Shown piece by piece: positions 26,101-33,641 of a DNA stretch of 64,000 nt; the stretch's first letter is position 1, and each line of letters begins with the position of its first letter. The stretch covers positions 1,364,001-1,428,000 of the forward strand of contig NZ_JAWQJT010000002.1 of NCBI RefSeq assembly GCF_033441515.1. Reading direction: 5' to 3'. The notes below the pieces were generated by a model. That model was not told the DNA's origin. It worked only from the letters and a program-made list of their open reading frames with translations, and searched no databases. Source of the DNA: Amycolatopsis solani (GTDB lineage Bacteria; Actinomycetota; Actinomycetes; Mycobacteriales; Pseudonocardiaceae). Made by a program: the position numbers and the translations under genes.

Positions 26101-27264
26101 CGCGGGATCGGTGAGCGGGGCGGCGGCCAGCCCGTCGGTCTTGGTCAGCGGGGCGACGGACTGGGTGAAGTAGCCGATCAGCTTGTCTTCGTTGTACTTC
26201 GGGTCGAACTGGCGGCCTTCGGTGATCGCGGCGCCGTAGTCGTAGGAGGTGTAGTTCTGCGGGATCGCGCTCCAGCCCCACGAAGTTCCGCCGTGCAGCA
26301 TGTAGAAGCTCTGGCCGGTCGCGCCGACGGCGATGTTCTGCTTGTAGAAGACGTTCGCGAACTGGTCGTTGATCAGCTGCGCGCACTTCTCGTAGCCGGG
26401 CCCGCCCCACGGGTCGAAGGCCCCGCCCTGGAACTCGGCGGTGATGAGCGGTTTGCCGGGCACGTGGTCGTAGCTGATGTCGGGCACGCCGTTCCACCGC
26501 GTCGGGTTCGAGCAGTCGAAGCCCTGCGGGTAGGAGTCGGCGGCGTCGACGTCGAGCGCGGCCTCCCCGGCGTTGAAGGTGCCGTTGTTGTTGCCGACCA
26601 GCGGGACGGTGATCCCGTCGGCGCGGGCCTTGTCCTCGAGGTGCTTCATGTACGCGCGGCCGTCGGCGTTGCCGTTGTAGTACTCGTTTTCGACCTGGTA
26701 GGCGAGCACGCTGCCGGTGCCGTCGGTCAGCTGGTGACGCGCGATGATCCGGTCGATCTGCGTCTGCCACTCGTCGGAGTACTTCAGGTAGACCGGATCG
26801 GCGCTGCGGGTGTGGCCGGGGGTGGTCGACAGCCAGGTCGGGAAGCCACCGCCGTCGACTTCGGCGTTGATGTACGGCCCGGGCCGGGCGATGACGTAGA
26901 GCCCGGCCTGCTGCGCCATGTCCAGGAGCTTGTCGAGGTCCCGGATGCCGCTGAAGTCGTACACGCCCTGGCGCGGCGAGTGGTAGCCCCAGTCGAAGTA
27001 GAGGGACGTGGAGTTGAAGCCGGCGGCCTTCATCTTCTGGAAGATGTCGAGCCAGAGGTCCGGGCTGGGGAGGCGGTAGGAGTGGAACTCGCCGGACCAG
27101 AGGTAGGTCCGCTGCCCGTCGACGAGGAAGGAGTAGCCGTCGTAGGTGACGGAGTGGCCTTGTTTCGGCGGCCCCGCCGTAGCCGTCTCCGCCGGGACGG
27201 TCACCCCGGCGAGCGCGAAGACGAACGCGAGCAGTGCGGCGAACAACGTCCGGACGCGGCGCAT
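23170..27264 (-). CDS. Secreted GH35 beta-galactosidase with C-terminal NPCBM domain
   Basis: A 1364-aa exported glycosidase, much larger than typical GH35 enzymes of 600-900 aa. Signal peptide MRRVRTLFAALLAFVFALAGVTVPA. The catalytic barrel (about residues 35-370) contains LAYQVENEYYN with the acid/base Glu and LITAEFQGGAFDPWGG with the nucleophile Glu. Beta-galactosidase jelly-roll domains follow, then a NEW3-like Ig region (PTAGVSLTAPDTASGG...) and a terminal NPCBM-type module with GLGVHAASDVQLYL. GGAGG is six bases before the ATG. A LacI operator lies 106 bases upstream, tying it to the arabinose regulon; beta-1,3/1,6- or 1,4-galactan side chains are likely substrates. Confidence 0.93.
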   Translation of the reverse strand: MRRVRTLFAALLAFVFALAGVTVPAETATAGPPKQGHSVTYDGYSFLVDGQRTYLWSGEFHSYRLPSPDLWLDIFQKMKAAGFNSTSLYFDWGYHSPRQGVYDFSGIRDLDKLLDMAQQAGLYVIARPGPYINAEVDGGGFPTWLSTTPGHTRSADPVYLKYSDEWQTQIDRIIARHQLTDGTGSVLAYQVENEYYNGNADGRAYMKHLEDKARADGITVPLVGNNNGTFNAGEAALDVDAADSYPQGFDCSNPTRWNGVPDISYDHVPGKPLITAEFQGGAFDPWGGPGYEKCAQLINDQFANVFYKQNIAVGATGQSFYMLHGGTSWGWSAIPQNYTSYDYGAAITEGRQFDPKYNEDKLIGYFTQSVAPLTKTDGLAAAPLTDPALTDTARINPDTRTQFHTLRHTDSTSTATNTTSIALDLAAHAGYTYDDRATEVGYTGTWSHVGPEVNYTGGDYQHTESFSEVTGDSVSIPFTGTGIRWVTSKDPSHGIADVFLDGSQVDTVDLYAASKQNQVTGYEARNLPAGAHTLKIAVTGQKNAKATGPFVVVDAVDLLEGSGDYYPVVPQQPGTGITLNGRQSKILVAGYDLGAARLQYSTSEVMTSAADGARDVAVLYGDHGGPGETVLRFARQPSVRVLGGAATSTWDAARGDLRLNYTHDGLARVLVTAPGARPLLLLLADKATAATFWRQDTAAGPVLVRGTDLVRTATSRNGTLALTGDTGTDGALEVFGPAKSVLWNGSPVPVKPTPSGSLTGTAPTAQPVTLPALTGWKHQQESPESQPGFDDSAWPVADKETTNSSTALGTKPVLFADDYGFHTGNTWYRGRFTGSGAQTGITLASQSGGPAGAFSAWLNGVFLGSSTDAQHTFTFPAGTLRTGENEVSVLTVNMGHEEDYGAANGNKAARGLTAARLTGAPLTSVTWRLQGVRGGETGLDPVRGPLNTGGLYGERAGWSLPGFPDRQWAPASLPATDPTPGVSWYRTTADLDLPRGQDTSLGLTITDDPGRQYRALLFVNGWQLGQYVNYLGPQHSFPIPNGVLNPNGHNTIAVAVWNLDGSTGGLGKIAWTNYGSHRSPLTVRPNASPGYDPARYALPPAPTAGVSLTAPDTASGGKSFTATATVRVPAGAPAAFDVKPALTVPAGWTAGPASPPSAARVDGGGSATFTWTVTPPSTVDTAALKVAVAYRQAGRPGSVTGERIVGAVPPAPPAGQVAVSSLPFLTATNGWGPVERDTSNGEANAGDGKPMTIGGVSYAKGLGVHAASDVQLYLAGACTRLTASAGVDGETGTGGSVAFSVSVDGTTRVTTPVLRGGQAAVPIDVDVTGAQVVDLLVTDGGDGNGNDHADWAVPTLTCATPPAG

Positions 27265-27369
27265 GCGGGACCTCCTGGTACGGCGGGGGACCAGAATCGA
27301 ACACGATCCTTTGCCGATCACACAGAAGCGGTCAAGATACAACACCGGGATGGATCAGTGCCGAGGTAG

Positions 27370-27383
27370 TGTTAGCGCTAACA
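27370..27383. promoter_or_regulatory. LacI-type operator upstream of GH35
   Basis: TGTTAGCGCTAACA, a perfect 14-base palindrome, 106 bases upstream of the GH35 start. It is the symmetric form of the boxes at 11709 and 12872. Confidence 0.82.
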
Positions 27384-27400
27384 GTGCTCGGGGAATGTCT

Positions 27401-27890
27401 TGAATGAGTCATTCACGTCGTCGGAGGCGAGGGCTCCGGCGAAGTCGCCGGCCCCGACTCGCTTCACCGGTGGCAGGCGGGGTGGCCAGTTCGAGCGAGG
27501 TCGCGAATGAGTCATTCGCGACACCGCCTTCGGCGAGCCGCGGCTCGATGCGCGGGAGGTGGCGCCGGGGGGATCGGTGGCCCGAGCGTCGTGAATGAGT
27601 CATTCAGGTCGTCGGAGGTCCTGAATGACTCATTCAAGACGTTTCAGCGGGGGCCAGAGCTCCGGCAAGGTCGCCTGCCCGGCACGCTCCACCGCCGGCA
27701 GGCGGGGTGGGCAGCTCGAGCGAGGTCGCGAATGAGTCATTGGCGGCTTTGGAGGTCCCGAATGAGTCATTCGCGACACCGCCTCCGGCAAGCCGCCGCT
27801 CGGTGCGCGGGAGTTGGCGCCCGGGGATCGGTGGCCCGAGCGTCGTGAATGACTCATTCACGTCGTCCGACGACAGGAATGAGTCATTCA
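27401..27890. repeat. Tandemly duplicated block carrying eight GAATGA(G/C)TCATTC palindromes
   Basis: The gap between GH35 and lacI paralogue 2 holds eight copies of the 13-base palindrome GAATGASTCATTC (starts 27402, 27505, 27593, 27623, 27730 with one mismatch, 27760, 27847, 27877). Sequence from about 27424 to 27640 is repeated, diverged, at an offset of 254-255 bases. The repeat includes a short copy of the lacI 3' end: a segment near 27645 resembles the real stop region near 27898. Short open frames here that read NDSFAT or NESFAT are products of the palindrome and are not genes. Confidence 0.85.
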
Positions 27891-27897
27891 AGACGGT

Positions 27898-28941
27898 TCA
27901 GCGGGGGCCGGTGCTCTCGCGCACGATCAGCTCGGCGGGCACCAGGTGCCGGGCGCCCGCGTCGCCGCCGGCCATGCGCTCCTCCAAGAGCCCGAACGTG
28001 CGGCGGCCGACCTCGATGAAGTCCTGGCGGACCGTCGTCAGCGGCGGTGGGAAGTACGCGGCCTCGGGTACGTCGTCGAAGCCGGCGACGTGCACGTCCT
28101 CCGGCACCCGGATCCCGGCCTCGGTGAACGCGCGCAGCAGGCCCAGCGCCATCTGGTCGTTGGCCGAGAACACCGCCTTGATCCCGCGCTTGCCGGCCAG
28201 CGTCCGGCCGGCTTCGTACCCCGAACGCGGGCTCCAGTCGCCGCGCACCAGCGCCGGGACGCGCAGGCCGCGCGCCTCCAGCGTCTCGCGCCAGCCGCGC
28301 TCGCGGTCGCGGGCCTCGAGCCAGTCCTCCGGGCCGGCGAGGTGCCAGACCGTCCGGTGCCCCAGCGCGAGCAGGTGCTCGGTGGCGCGGCGGGCGCCGT
28401 CGTACTGGTCGACCGAGATCACCGGCACCGGCGCCGACTCGCCGCCGCCGACGGCCACCACCGGGATGTCCGACGGCACCGCCGCGAGGGCGCGGCCCGC
28501 CGTCACGTGCGGGGCGATCACCACGATGCCTTCGACCGCTTGCCGGCGCAGGCTTTCCACCGCGTCGCCGATGGACGTCCGGCCGGGGCGGGTGACGCTG
28601 CAGATCGCGACGCCGTAGCCGGACTCGCGCGCCGCGTTTTCGATGCCGTACAACGTGCTCGCCGGCCCGTAGAGGTTCGACTCCAGCGCGACGACGCCGA
28701 GCGTGCCGGACCGGCCGGTGACCAGCGTCCGCGCGGCGGTGTTGGGCCGGTAGCCGAGCTTCTGCACCGCGGCCAGCACCCGCTCGCGGGTCTCCGGGCG
28801 CACCGGCCCGCTCTCGTTGACCACGCGCGAAACGGTCATGTGCGAGACCCCGGCCATGCCGGCGACGTCGGCCAGGCTCGGCTGCCGCGGCCCGGGGGAC
28901 GGCGCCCTCGTCTGCTCCCCCGCCTTCGCCCGGTCCGCCAC
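27898..28941 (-). CDS. LacI-family regulator (paralogue 2)
   Basis: A 347-aa regulator, the same length as the one at 11762-12805 and clearly its paralogue: the HTH block (SLADVAGMAGVSHMTVSRV) and most of the effector domain are nearly the same (e.g. LGVVALESNLYGPASTLYGIENAARE). The GTG at 28941 is chosen by analogy and by AAGGGG upstream. It lies upstream of GH35 in the same direction, separated by the palindrome block. With nearly identical recognition helices the two proteins probably bind the same operator. No operator copy is visible in its own promoter. Confidence 0.92.
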   Translation of the reverse strand: MADRAKAGEQTRAPSPGPRQPSLADVAGMAGVSHMTVSRVVNESGPVRPETRERVLAAVQKLGYRPNTAARTLVTGRSGTLGVVALESNLYGPASTLYGIENAARESGYGVAICSVTRPGRTSIGDAVESLRRQAVEGIVVIAPHVTAGRALAAVPSDIPVVAVGGGESAPVPVISVDQYDGARRATEHLLALGHRTVWHLAGPEDWLEARDRERGWRETLEARGLRVPALVRGDWSPRSGYEAGRTLAGKRGIKAVFSANDQMALGLLRAFTEAGIRVPEDVHVAGFDDVPEAAYFPPPLTTVRQDFIEVGRRTFGLLEERMAGGDAGARHLVPAELIVRESTGPR

Positions 28942-29024
28942 CCTGGCCCCTTCCACCTCGCGCCGTGTCCCCACGTCCGAGACGGTACCGCCGAATCGGC
29001 GCGCGCCGGGCCTCCCGCGCCGGG

Positions 29025-29858
29025 TCAGGACCAGCCGAGCGGACCGGAGAGCCCCCGCACGACCGCCGTGACGCGCTGGGTCGCCGTCGCCCAGCTCGTG
29101 GCCGCGGGCTGGGCGGTGAGCACGACGACGACGTACCGCGCGCCGACCAGTCCGCTGGTGTGCAGGTTCCGGCCCGGGTCGCAGCACGACCACCCCTGCT
29201 TGACGGCCCGATCCGCCCGCACCACGGCGGGGAGGCCGAAGAACTGGTCGAAGCCGTCGGCACCGCGTTCGGTGGCGTGGCCGAGTGCGCCCAGGACGAC
29301 CTCGCGGGTGCTCGCGGGGGCTTCGTCGAGGAGGTAGCGGTAGCACCGCGCCACGTCGGCGGCGGTGACGAGGGTGCTCCCCCAGTGCAGCGGATCGGCG
29401 GGCGGGCGGGTCGAGGCCATGCCGGTTCGCGCGGCCCAGCGCGTGACGATCGAGGGCCCGCCAAGCTTCGTCCAGAGCCGGCTCGCGACCTCGTCGTCGC
29501 TGCGGGAAAGCATTTCGACGACCTCGTCGGCGGGCTCGCCGCGCTGGAGTGCTTCCAGCGCGATCAGCAGCTTGACCAGCGACGCCGACGTGTAGGCGGC
29601 GTCCGGGCGGTGGGAGACGACGTCCTTGCCGGTCTCGCGGTCGTGGACGAGCACGCTCAGCTTGCCGGGCACCAAAGCCGCGAGCGCGGCCCCGTCGGGC
29701 ACCGGCAGCGAGGGGGCCGAAGTGGCCGTCGTGGCGACGCTCGTCGAGAGCTGCGGAGGGGCGGGCAGCGGCTGAGCGCCGGGCCCCGGTGGGCGCACGG
29801 CGGCGGCCGCCACGAGCATCGCCACCACCGCGCCGGCGCACGTCCCGGCCAGCAGCAT
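29025..29858 (-). CDS. Exported class A beta-lactamase-fold serine hydrolase
   Basis: A 277-aa protein with an N-terminal hydrophobic segment, a Pro/Thr/Ala linker and a serine-hydrolase fold. The SxxK motif is in SASLVKLL and an SDD triad replaces the usual SDN in LSRSDDEVASRLW. KQGWS sits where KTG is expected. These departures make true beta-lactamase activity doubtful; many actinobacterial proteins of this type have unknown substrates. ATG at 29858 is preceded by AGGGGAAA; an ATG six codons upstream is the alternative. Confidence 0.82.
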   Translation of the reverse strand: MLLAGTCAGAVVAMLVAAAAVRPPGPGAQPLPAPPQLSTSVATTATSAPSLPVPDGAALAALVPGKLSVLVHDRETGKDVVSHRPDAAYTSASLVKLLIALEALQRGEPADEVVEMLSRSDDEVASRLWTKLGGPSIVTRWAARTGMASTRPPADPLHWGSTLVTAADVARCYRYLLDEAPASTREVVLGALGHATERGADGFDQFFGLPAVVRADRAVKQGWSCCDPGRNLHTSGLVGARYVVVVLTAQPAATSWATATQRVTAVVRGLSGPLGWS

Positions 29859-29981
29859 CGCGTTTCCCCTGTGCATACCGGTTGTTGTCCGGACCGGCCG
29901 CCGGCGTTCGTCCGATGTGTCGTGCGTCTCATCCGGACGAGCGACCGGGGACGCGCGCGGCGGTCCGCGACAACCAGTAGC

Positions 29982-30551
29982 GTGACCAGAATCGTGGAAC
30001 GGCTCGACCGGCCCGACCTCGCCGCGCGAGATCCGAAAGAGGTCTTCTCGCGGCTCTTCGACGAGTACGCCCCACCCCTGCGCGGGTACCTCGCGGGCCG
30101 GGTCGGCGTGCACGCCGCGGACGACCTCGTGGCCGAGACGTTCGTCGTCGCGCTGCGGAGGAGGGCCAGCTACGACCCGGCGCAGGCGCCGATCCGCGGC
30201 TGGCTCTACGGCATCGCCACCAACCTGCTGCGCAACCACGTGCGCCAGGAGGTGCGCGGGTTCCAGCTGAGCGCCCGTGCCGGGGCCGCCGAGCGCCCGG
30301 CCGAGAACCACGACACCGCGGTGGCCGGCCGGGTCGACGCGGCGGCCCGCCTCCGCGTGCTGGCCGGCGCCCTCGCCGCACTGTCCGAAGAGGACCGCGA
30401 CGTCCTGCTGCTCACGTCGTGGGCCGGCCTCGAACCGGCCGAAGTCGCCGAGGCGCTCGGCGTGCCCGCGAGCACGGTGCGCTCGCGGCTGCACCGCGTG
30501 CGCCACCGGCTCCAAGCCCTGCTCGTCCCCACCGAGGAGAACCAGTCATGA
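29982..30551 (+). CDS. ECF-type RNA polymerase sigma factor
   Basis: A protein of about 189 aa with sigma-70 region 2 (RLFDEYAPPLRGYLAGRVGVHAADDLVAETF, GWLYGIATNLLRNHVR) and region 4 (ALSEEDRDVLLLTSWAGL and the VPASTVRSRLHRVRHRL HTH). Its TGA overlaps the ATG of the next gene (ATGA), a common pairing of a sigma factor with a CU044_5270-type membrane protein. No ribosome site precedes the GTG at 29982, so it may be leaderless or start at 29994. Confidence 0.9.
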   Translation: MTRIVERLDRPDLAARDPKEVFSRLFDEYAPPLRGYLAGRVGVHAADDLVAETFVVALRRRASYDPAQAPIRGWLYGIATNLLRNHVRQEVRGFQLSARAGAAERPAENHDTAVAGRVDAAARLRVLAGALAALSEEDRDVLLLTSWAGLEPAEVAEALGVPASTVRSRLHRVRHRLQALLVPTEENQS

Positions 30552-31615
30552 ACGAGCTCGACGAGACCCTCGAGCTGCTCCACCGCGACGCCCGCACCGC
30601 GCCGGCCGACCTCACCGCCGCCCGCGCGAAGCTGCTGTCCGAACTGGACGCGGGCACCGTCGTCCCGTTGCGGCGCAAGCGGATCCGCCGGTTCGCCGTG
30701 CCGGTCGCGGCGGCCGTCGCGGCGCTGACCGCCGTCGTCGTGCTGCGCCCGGCCGAGCCGGCGCCACCGGAAGCGTCGCCGGTGCCGACGGCGAAGGTGC
30801 CCGACCTCAAGCTGATGTCGGCGGCGCAGGTGCTGAACCGGGCCGCGGACCTCAGCGTCGGCGCGGTCGACCAGCCGGTCGGGCCCGGGCAGTTCCGCCT
30901 CGTCGCCGAACACACGTGGGTGGGGCGCGGCGTCCAGACCTCCGACGGCGGCGGCTACACCTACCTCTGGGAGCAGGAGGTCGACCGGTGGATCCCGGCG
31001 GCCGAGCGGGACGTCTGGCAGGAGACCCGCAAGATCCTGAGCACCGGGAAGTTCCTCGGCGGCTCGGTGCCGCAGGCGCAGGCCCCCGAGCCGGAGCTCA
31101 CCAGCACCGACCAGGGCCAGTGGCGGGGCGCGTGCGGCGACTTCTTCCCGAAGGCCAAGCCGGCCAAGAAGTGCGGCGACCCGGGTGACTGGGACAGCCC
31201 GGCGTTCTACGCCGCGCTCCCGCACGACCCGGCCGCGCTGTACGCGAAACTGCAGGACCTGACGAAGGGCCGCGGCTCGACGCCGTCGGTGATGTTCCAC
31301 TTCGGCATCGAGATCCTGCGCGCCGGGCTGATGCCGGCCGAGCTGCGCGCGCAGTGGTACCGGGCGCTGGCGAAGATCCCGGGCATGACGGTGCTGGCGG
31401 CGTCGACGAACCTCGACGGCCGTTCCGGCGTCGCGCTCGGGCTCGACGACCGCCACGAGATCCGCCAGCTGATCATCGACCCGGTCACCGGCGGCTTCAT
31501 CGGCGAGCGCACGGTCGCCGGCGCGGAGCCGAACGACCCGTGGATCAAGCCGGGCACGGAGCTCGGCGCGAGCGCGATCACCACGTCCGTCGTGGGCGGT
31601 CTCGGCGAGAAGTAG
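30548..31615 (+). CDS. CU044_5270-type membrane protein, partner of the sigma factor
   Basis: A 355-aa protein: a short cytoplasmic N-terminus (MNELDETLELLHRDARTAPADL), one transmembrane helix (about residues 48-68) and a large extracellular domain. The order and overlap with an ECF sigma factor match the actinobacterial CU044_5270 family, which may act as a signal-sensing partner. No zinc anti-sigma motif (HxxxCxxC) is visible, so it is not a classical ZAS anti-sigma factor. Confidence 0.82.
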   Translation: MNELDETLELLHRDARTAPADLTAARAKLLSELDAGTVVPLRRKRIRRFAVPVAAAVAALTAVVVLRPAEPAPPEASPVPTAKVPDLKLMSAAQVLNRAADLSVGAVDQPVGPGQFRLVAEHTWVGRGVQTSDGGGYTYLWEQEVDRWIPAAERDVWQETRKILSTGKFLGGSVPQAQAPEPELTSTDQGQWRGACGDFFPKAKPAKKCGDPGDWDSPAFYAALPHDPAALYAKLQDLTKGRGSTPSVMFHFGIEILRAGLMPAELRAQWYRALAKIPGMTVLAASTNLDGRSGVALGLDDRHEIRQLIIDPVTGGFIGERTVAGAEPNDPWIKPGTELGASAITTSVVGGLGEK

Positions 31616-31637
31616 CCGGCGGCTACGGTCGGACAGC

Positions 31638-32900
31638 GTGATAGCCGTCCTGCTCGTCGCGATCCCGGTGGGGATCTGCATCGGCATCGTGGGCATCGGC
31701 GGGGTCCTGCTACCCCCGGCGCTCACCTGGCTGGCCGGCCTGGACGTCCACGCGGCGGCGGGCACGAGCAGCTGGTGCTTCCTGTTCACGGGCATCGCCG
31801 GCACGGTCGCGTATGCCCGTGACCAGGCGATGCCCTGGCGTTTCGGCGGCTGGCTCACACTGGGCGCAGCCCCGGCGGCGGCCGTGGGGGCGGTGGTGAA
31901 CGGGGAGGTCCCGGCGACGGCGCTGTGGCTGGTGCTGGCGACGCTCACCACGGGGTCGGGGGCGTTCAACCTGTGGGTACGGCCGCGCGGGACCTCCGCG
32001 GCGCGGGTGGGCGAGGTGCCTGCGGCAGACTTCGGGCGGCCTGGCTCGGGGCTGGGCTCCCCGCCCTCGGCGCCGTCGGCCGAGTCCGGGCCGCCGAGCC
32101 GAGCATCGGCGGCAGAACCCGCGCCGCCAAGCCCGCAGCCAGGTCCGACGCCACCGGCGGATCCCGAGCCGCCGCAGGCATCGGAGGCAGGACCTGGTCT
32201 GCTAACCGCAGAGCCGGGCCTGCCGCCCTCGGCGCTGTCGGCTGAGCCCGAGCCATCGGCGGCCCCGTCGGCCGAGTCCGGGCCGCCGGGTCGAGCACCA
32301 TCGGCCGAGCCCAGCCCGCCGCGCAGAGCATCGGTGGCGGAACCCGGCTCACCAAGCCCGGCGCCGCTACCCCCGGCACCGGTGGCCGAGCCCAGCCCGC
32401 CGCGCAGAGCATCGGCGGCAGAACCCGGCTCACCAAGCCCAGCTCCGTCGGCCGCACCCGAGCCATCGGCGGCCGAGTCCGCATGGCCCGGCCAAGCTCC
32501 ACCCCCACCGTCACCTCACGACCCCGGCCGGCGCCAGGGCCTTCCCCCCGCGGCAGCCGTCGCCGTCGGGGTCTTCGTCGGGTTCGGGTCCGCACTCACC
32601 GGGACCGGCGGACCCGTGCTCCTCGTTCCCGTCCTGCTCGCCCTCGGCGTGCCCGCGCTGACCACCGTCGCGGCCGGGCAGCTTGTGCAGCTTCCGCTCG
32701 TCGGGTTCGCCACGCTCGGCTACGCCGCGCACGGATCCGTCCACTTCGGACTCGGCAGTCTGCTCGGCGTCCTCTCCGCGGCCGGCGTGCTGGCCGGCGC
32801 GCGCTGGGCCCGCAAGCTCCCTGGCCGGCACCTGCACCGGGTCGCCTCGGGCGCGCTCGTCGGGTTCGGCGGCGTTCTCTTCGCGCTGCCCTTCCTCTAA
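31638..32900 (+). CDS. TauE/SafE-family exporter with a 180-residue repetitive insert
   Basis: A 420-aa membrane protein. Residues 1-118 and 302-420 are the two homologous halves of a TauE/SafE transporter (GIVGIGGVLLPPALTWL and GFGSALTGTGGPVLLVPVLLAL), whose relatives move sulfite or organosulfonates. Between them lies about 183 residues of Pro/Ala/Ser/Glu-rich sequence with phrases like SAEPGPP and PSRAPSAEP repeated. Typical family members are near 250 aa. GTG start at 31638. Its stop overlaps the convergent regulator by four bases. Confidence 0.85.
   Translation: MIAVLLVAIPVGICIGIVGIGGVLLPPALTWLAGLDVHAAAGTSSWCFLFTGIAGTVAYARDQAMPWRFGGWLTLGAAPAAAVGAVVNGEVPATALWLVLATLTTGSGAFNLWVRPRGTSAARVGEVPAADFGRPGSGLGSPPSAPSAESGPPSRASAAEPAPPSPQPGPTPPADPEPPQASEAGPGLLTAEPGLPPSALSAEPEPSAAPSAESGPPGRAPSAEPSPPRRASVAEPGSPSPAPLPPAPVAEPSPPRRASAAEPGSPSPAPSAAPEPSAAESAWPGQAPPPPSPHDPGRRQGLPPAAAVAVGVFVGFGSALTGTGGPVLLVPVLLALGVPALTTVAAGQLVQLPLVGFATLGYAAHGSVHFGLGSLLGVLSAAGVLAGARWARKLPGRHLHRVASGALVGFGGVLFALPFL
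31992..32541. repeat. Degenerate repeats encoding the Pro/Ala/Glu insert of the TauE protein
   Basis: Low-complexity repeats within the exporter gene. A segment of over 50 bases near 32303-32365 (GCCGAGCCCAGCCCGCCGCG...) recurs near 32385-32450 with few changes, and shorter relatives fill the rest. The frame is preserved throughout. Confidence 0.8.
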
Positions 32901-33553
32901 CCAGGCCCGAGGCGCACGCAGCAGAGCCCCGGCCCCGGTTCCAGCCGGGCGCGCAGGCGGCCGTCACCCACCCCGGCGAGCATGCCCTCCACCAGGCCGA
33001 GGTTCATCTCGCAGACCAGCCGCTGGTGCGTCCGGGCCAGCTGGTGGAACGGGCAGTTGCCCAGCAGCACCTGGTCGCCGTCCGCGCGTGGCTCGAAGCC
33101 GTGTTCTTCCAGCGTGCCCAGGATGTCCGGGGCGCCGGCGACGAGTTCCGCACCCCGCTCCCGGGCGCGCCGGGCCAGGATTTCGCGAGGTGAGCCGCCG
33201 GTCTCGTCGGCTTCCTCGACCGCGGTGGCGAGCAGCTGACCGGCCAGTTCGTACTGCCGCTCCGGCAGGGAGACGCTCACTTGCCGGTCGGACCTGCGGT
33301 ACAGCTTCGCCGGCCGCCCGGCGCCCGGGCCGGTGCGGCCGGTGCGGCGTTCGTGGCCGACCGCCAGCAGCCGCTCGTCCACCAGGCGGTCAAGGTGGAA
33401 CGCCACGGTCGCGCGAGGCACGCTGAGGGCGGCGGCGACGTCGTCGCGGCTGACCGGAGCCGGCTGGCGGACGACGTAGGCGTACAACCGGCGCCGGGTC
33501 GGCTCGTCGAGCGCCGCGACCGCGGCCAGCGCACCGGCCTGGGGTTCGTGCAT
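32897..33553 (-). CDS. ArsR-like winged-helix regulator with C-terminal cysteines (SufR-like)
   Basis: A 218-aa regulator. The N-terminal HTH (DDVAAALSVPRATVAFHLDRLVDERLL) is followed by a C-terminal domain with Cys in GNCPFH, VCEMN and LCCVRL. Spaced Cys in this position are reminiscent of SufR-type iron-sulfur regulators; cluster binding is inference. A TAGAAT -10-like element a few bases before the start and no ribosome site suggest a leaderless transcript. It is divergent from folE with a shared control region. Confidence 0.85.
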   Translation of the reverse strand: MHEPQAGALAAVAALDEPTRRRLYAYVVRQPAPVSRDDVAAALSVPRATVAFHLDRLVDERLLAVGHERRTGRTGPGAGRPAKLYRRSDRQVSVSLPERQYELAGQLLATAVEEADETGGSPREILARRARERGAELVAGAPDILGTLEEHGFEPRADGDQVLLGNCPFHQLARTHQRLVCEMNLGLVEGMLAGVGDGRLRARLEPGPGLCCVRLGPG

Positions 33554-33560
33554 CACCGCA

Positions 33561-33629
33561 TTCTAAAACACAAAACTGTTGACGAAAAGCCGGACGGGCT
33601 TCTAACGTCGGCTCGACTTGCTTTTAGAA
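33561..33629. promoter_or_regulatory. Divergent regulator/folE control region with inverted TTCTAAAA/TTTTAGAA boxes
   Basis: TTCTAAAA at 33561-33568 and its reverse complement TTTTAGAA at 33622-33629 flank a promoter-like TTGACG (33579) - 18 bases - TAACGT (33603) reading toward folE. The boxes are AT-rich in a very GC-rich setting, fitting operator half sites for the adjacent regulator. Confidence 0.6.
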
Positions 33630-33641
33630 GGAGGCACGCCC

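Noticed and set aside
24034..27369. Open reading frame of 1111 codons on the plus strand opposite GH35
   Set aside because: It is antisense to a clearly recognisable GH35 enzyme and has a Val/Arg/Gly-rich composition typical of shadow frames in GC-rich DNA.
27402..27889. TGAGTCA resemblance to eukaryotic AP-1 sites
   Set aside because: Coincidental; the organism is bacterial and the symmetric unit is longer.
27401..27890. Integron or attachment-site array
   Set aside because: No integrase, cassette genes or core-site pattern is nearby; the block is a simple tandem duplication.
27404..27891. Short proteins rich in NDSFAT/NESFAT and MSHSR phrases
   Set aside because: These are translations of the GAATGASTCATTC palindrome in different frames on both strands, without ribosome sites.
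29025..29858. Resistance-type class A beta-lactamase
   Set aside because: SDN and KTG motifs are altered, so a functional beta-lactamase label is not supported.
31992..32541. Separate gene or mobile element in the TauE insert
   Set aside because: The insert is in frame, has no terminal repeats or own start signal, and reads as a low-complexity linker.
33561..33641. Riboswitch upstream of folE
   Set aside because: The leader after the predicted promoter is only about 30 bases, too short for a known folate riboswitch.
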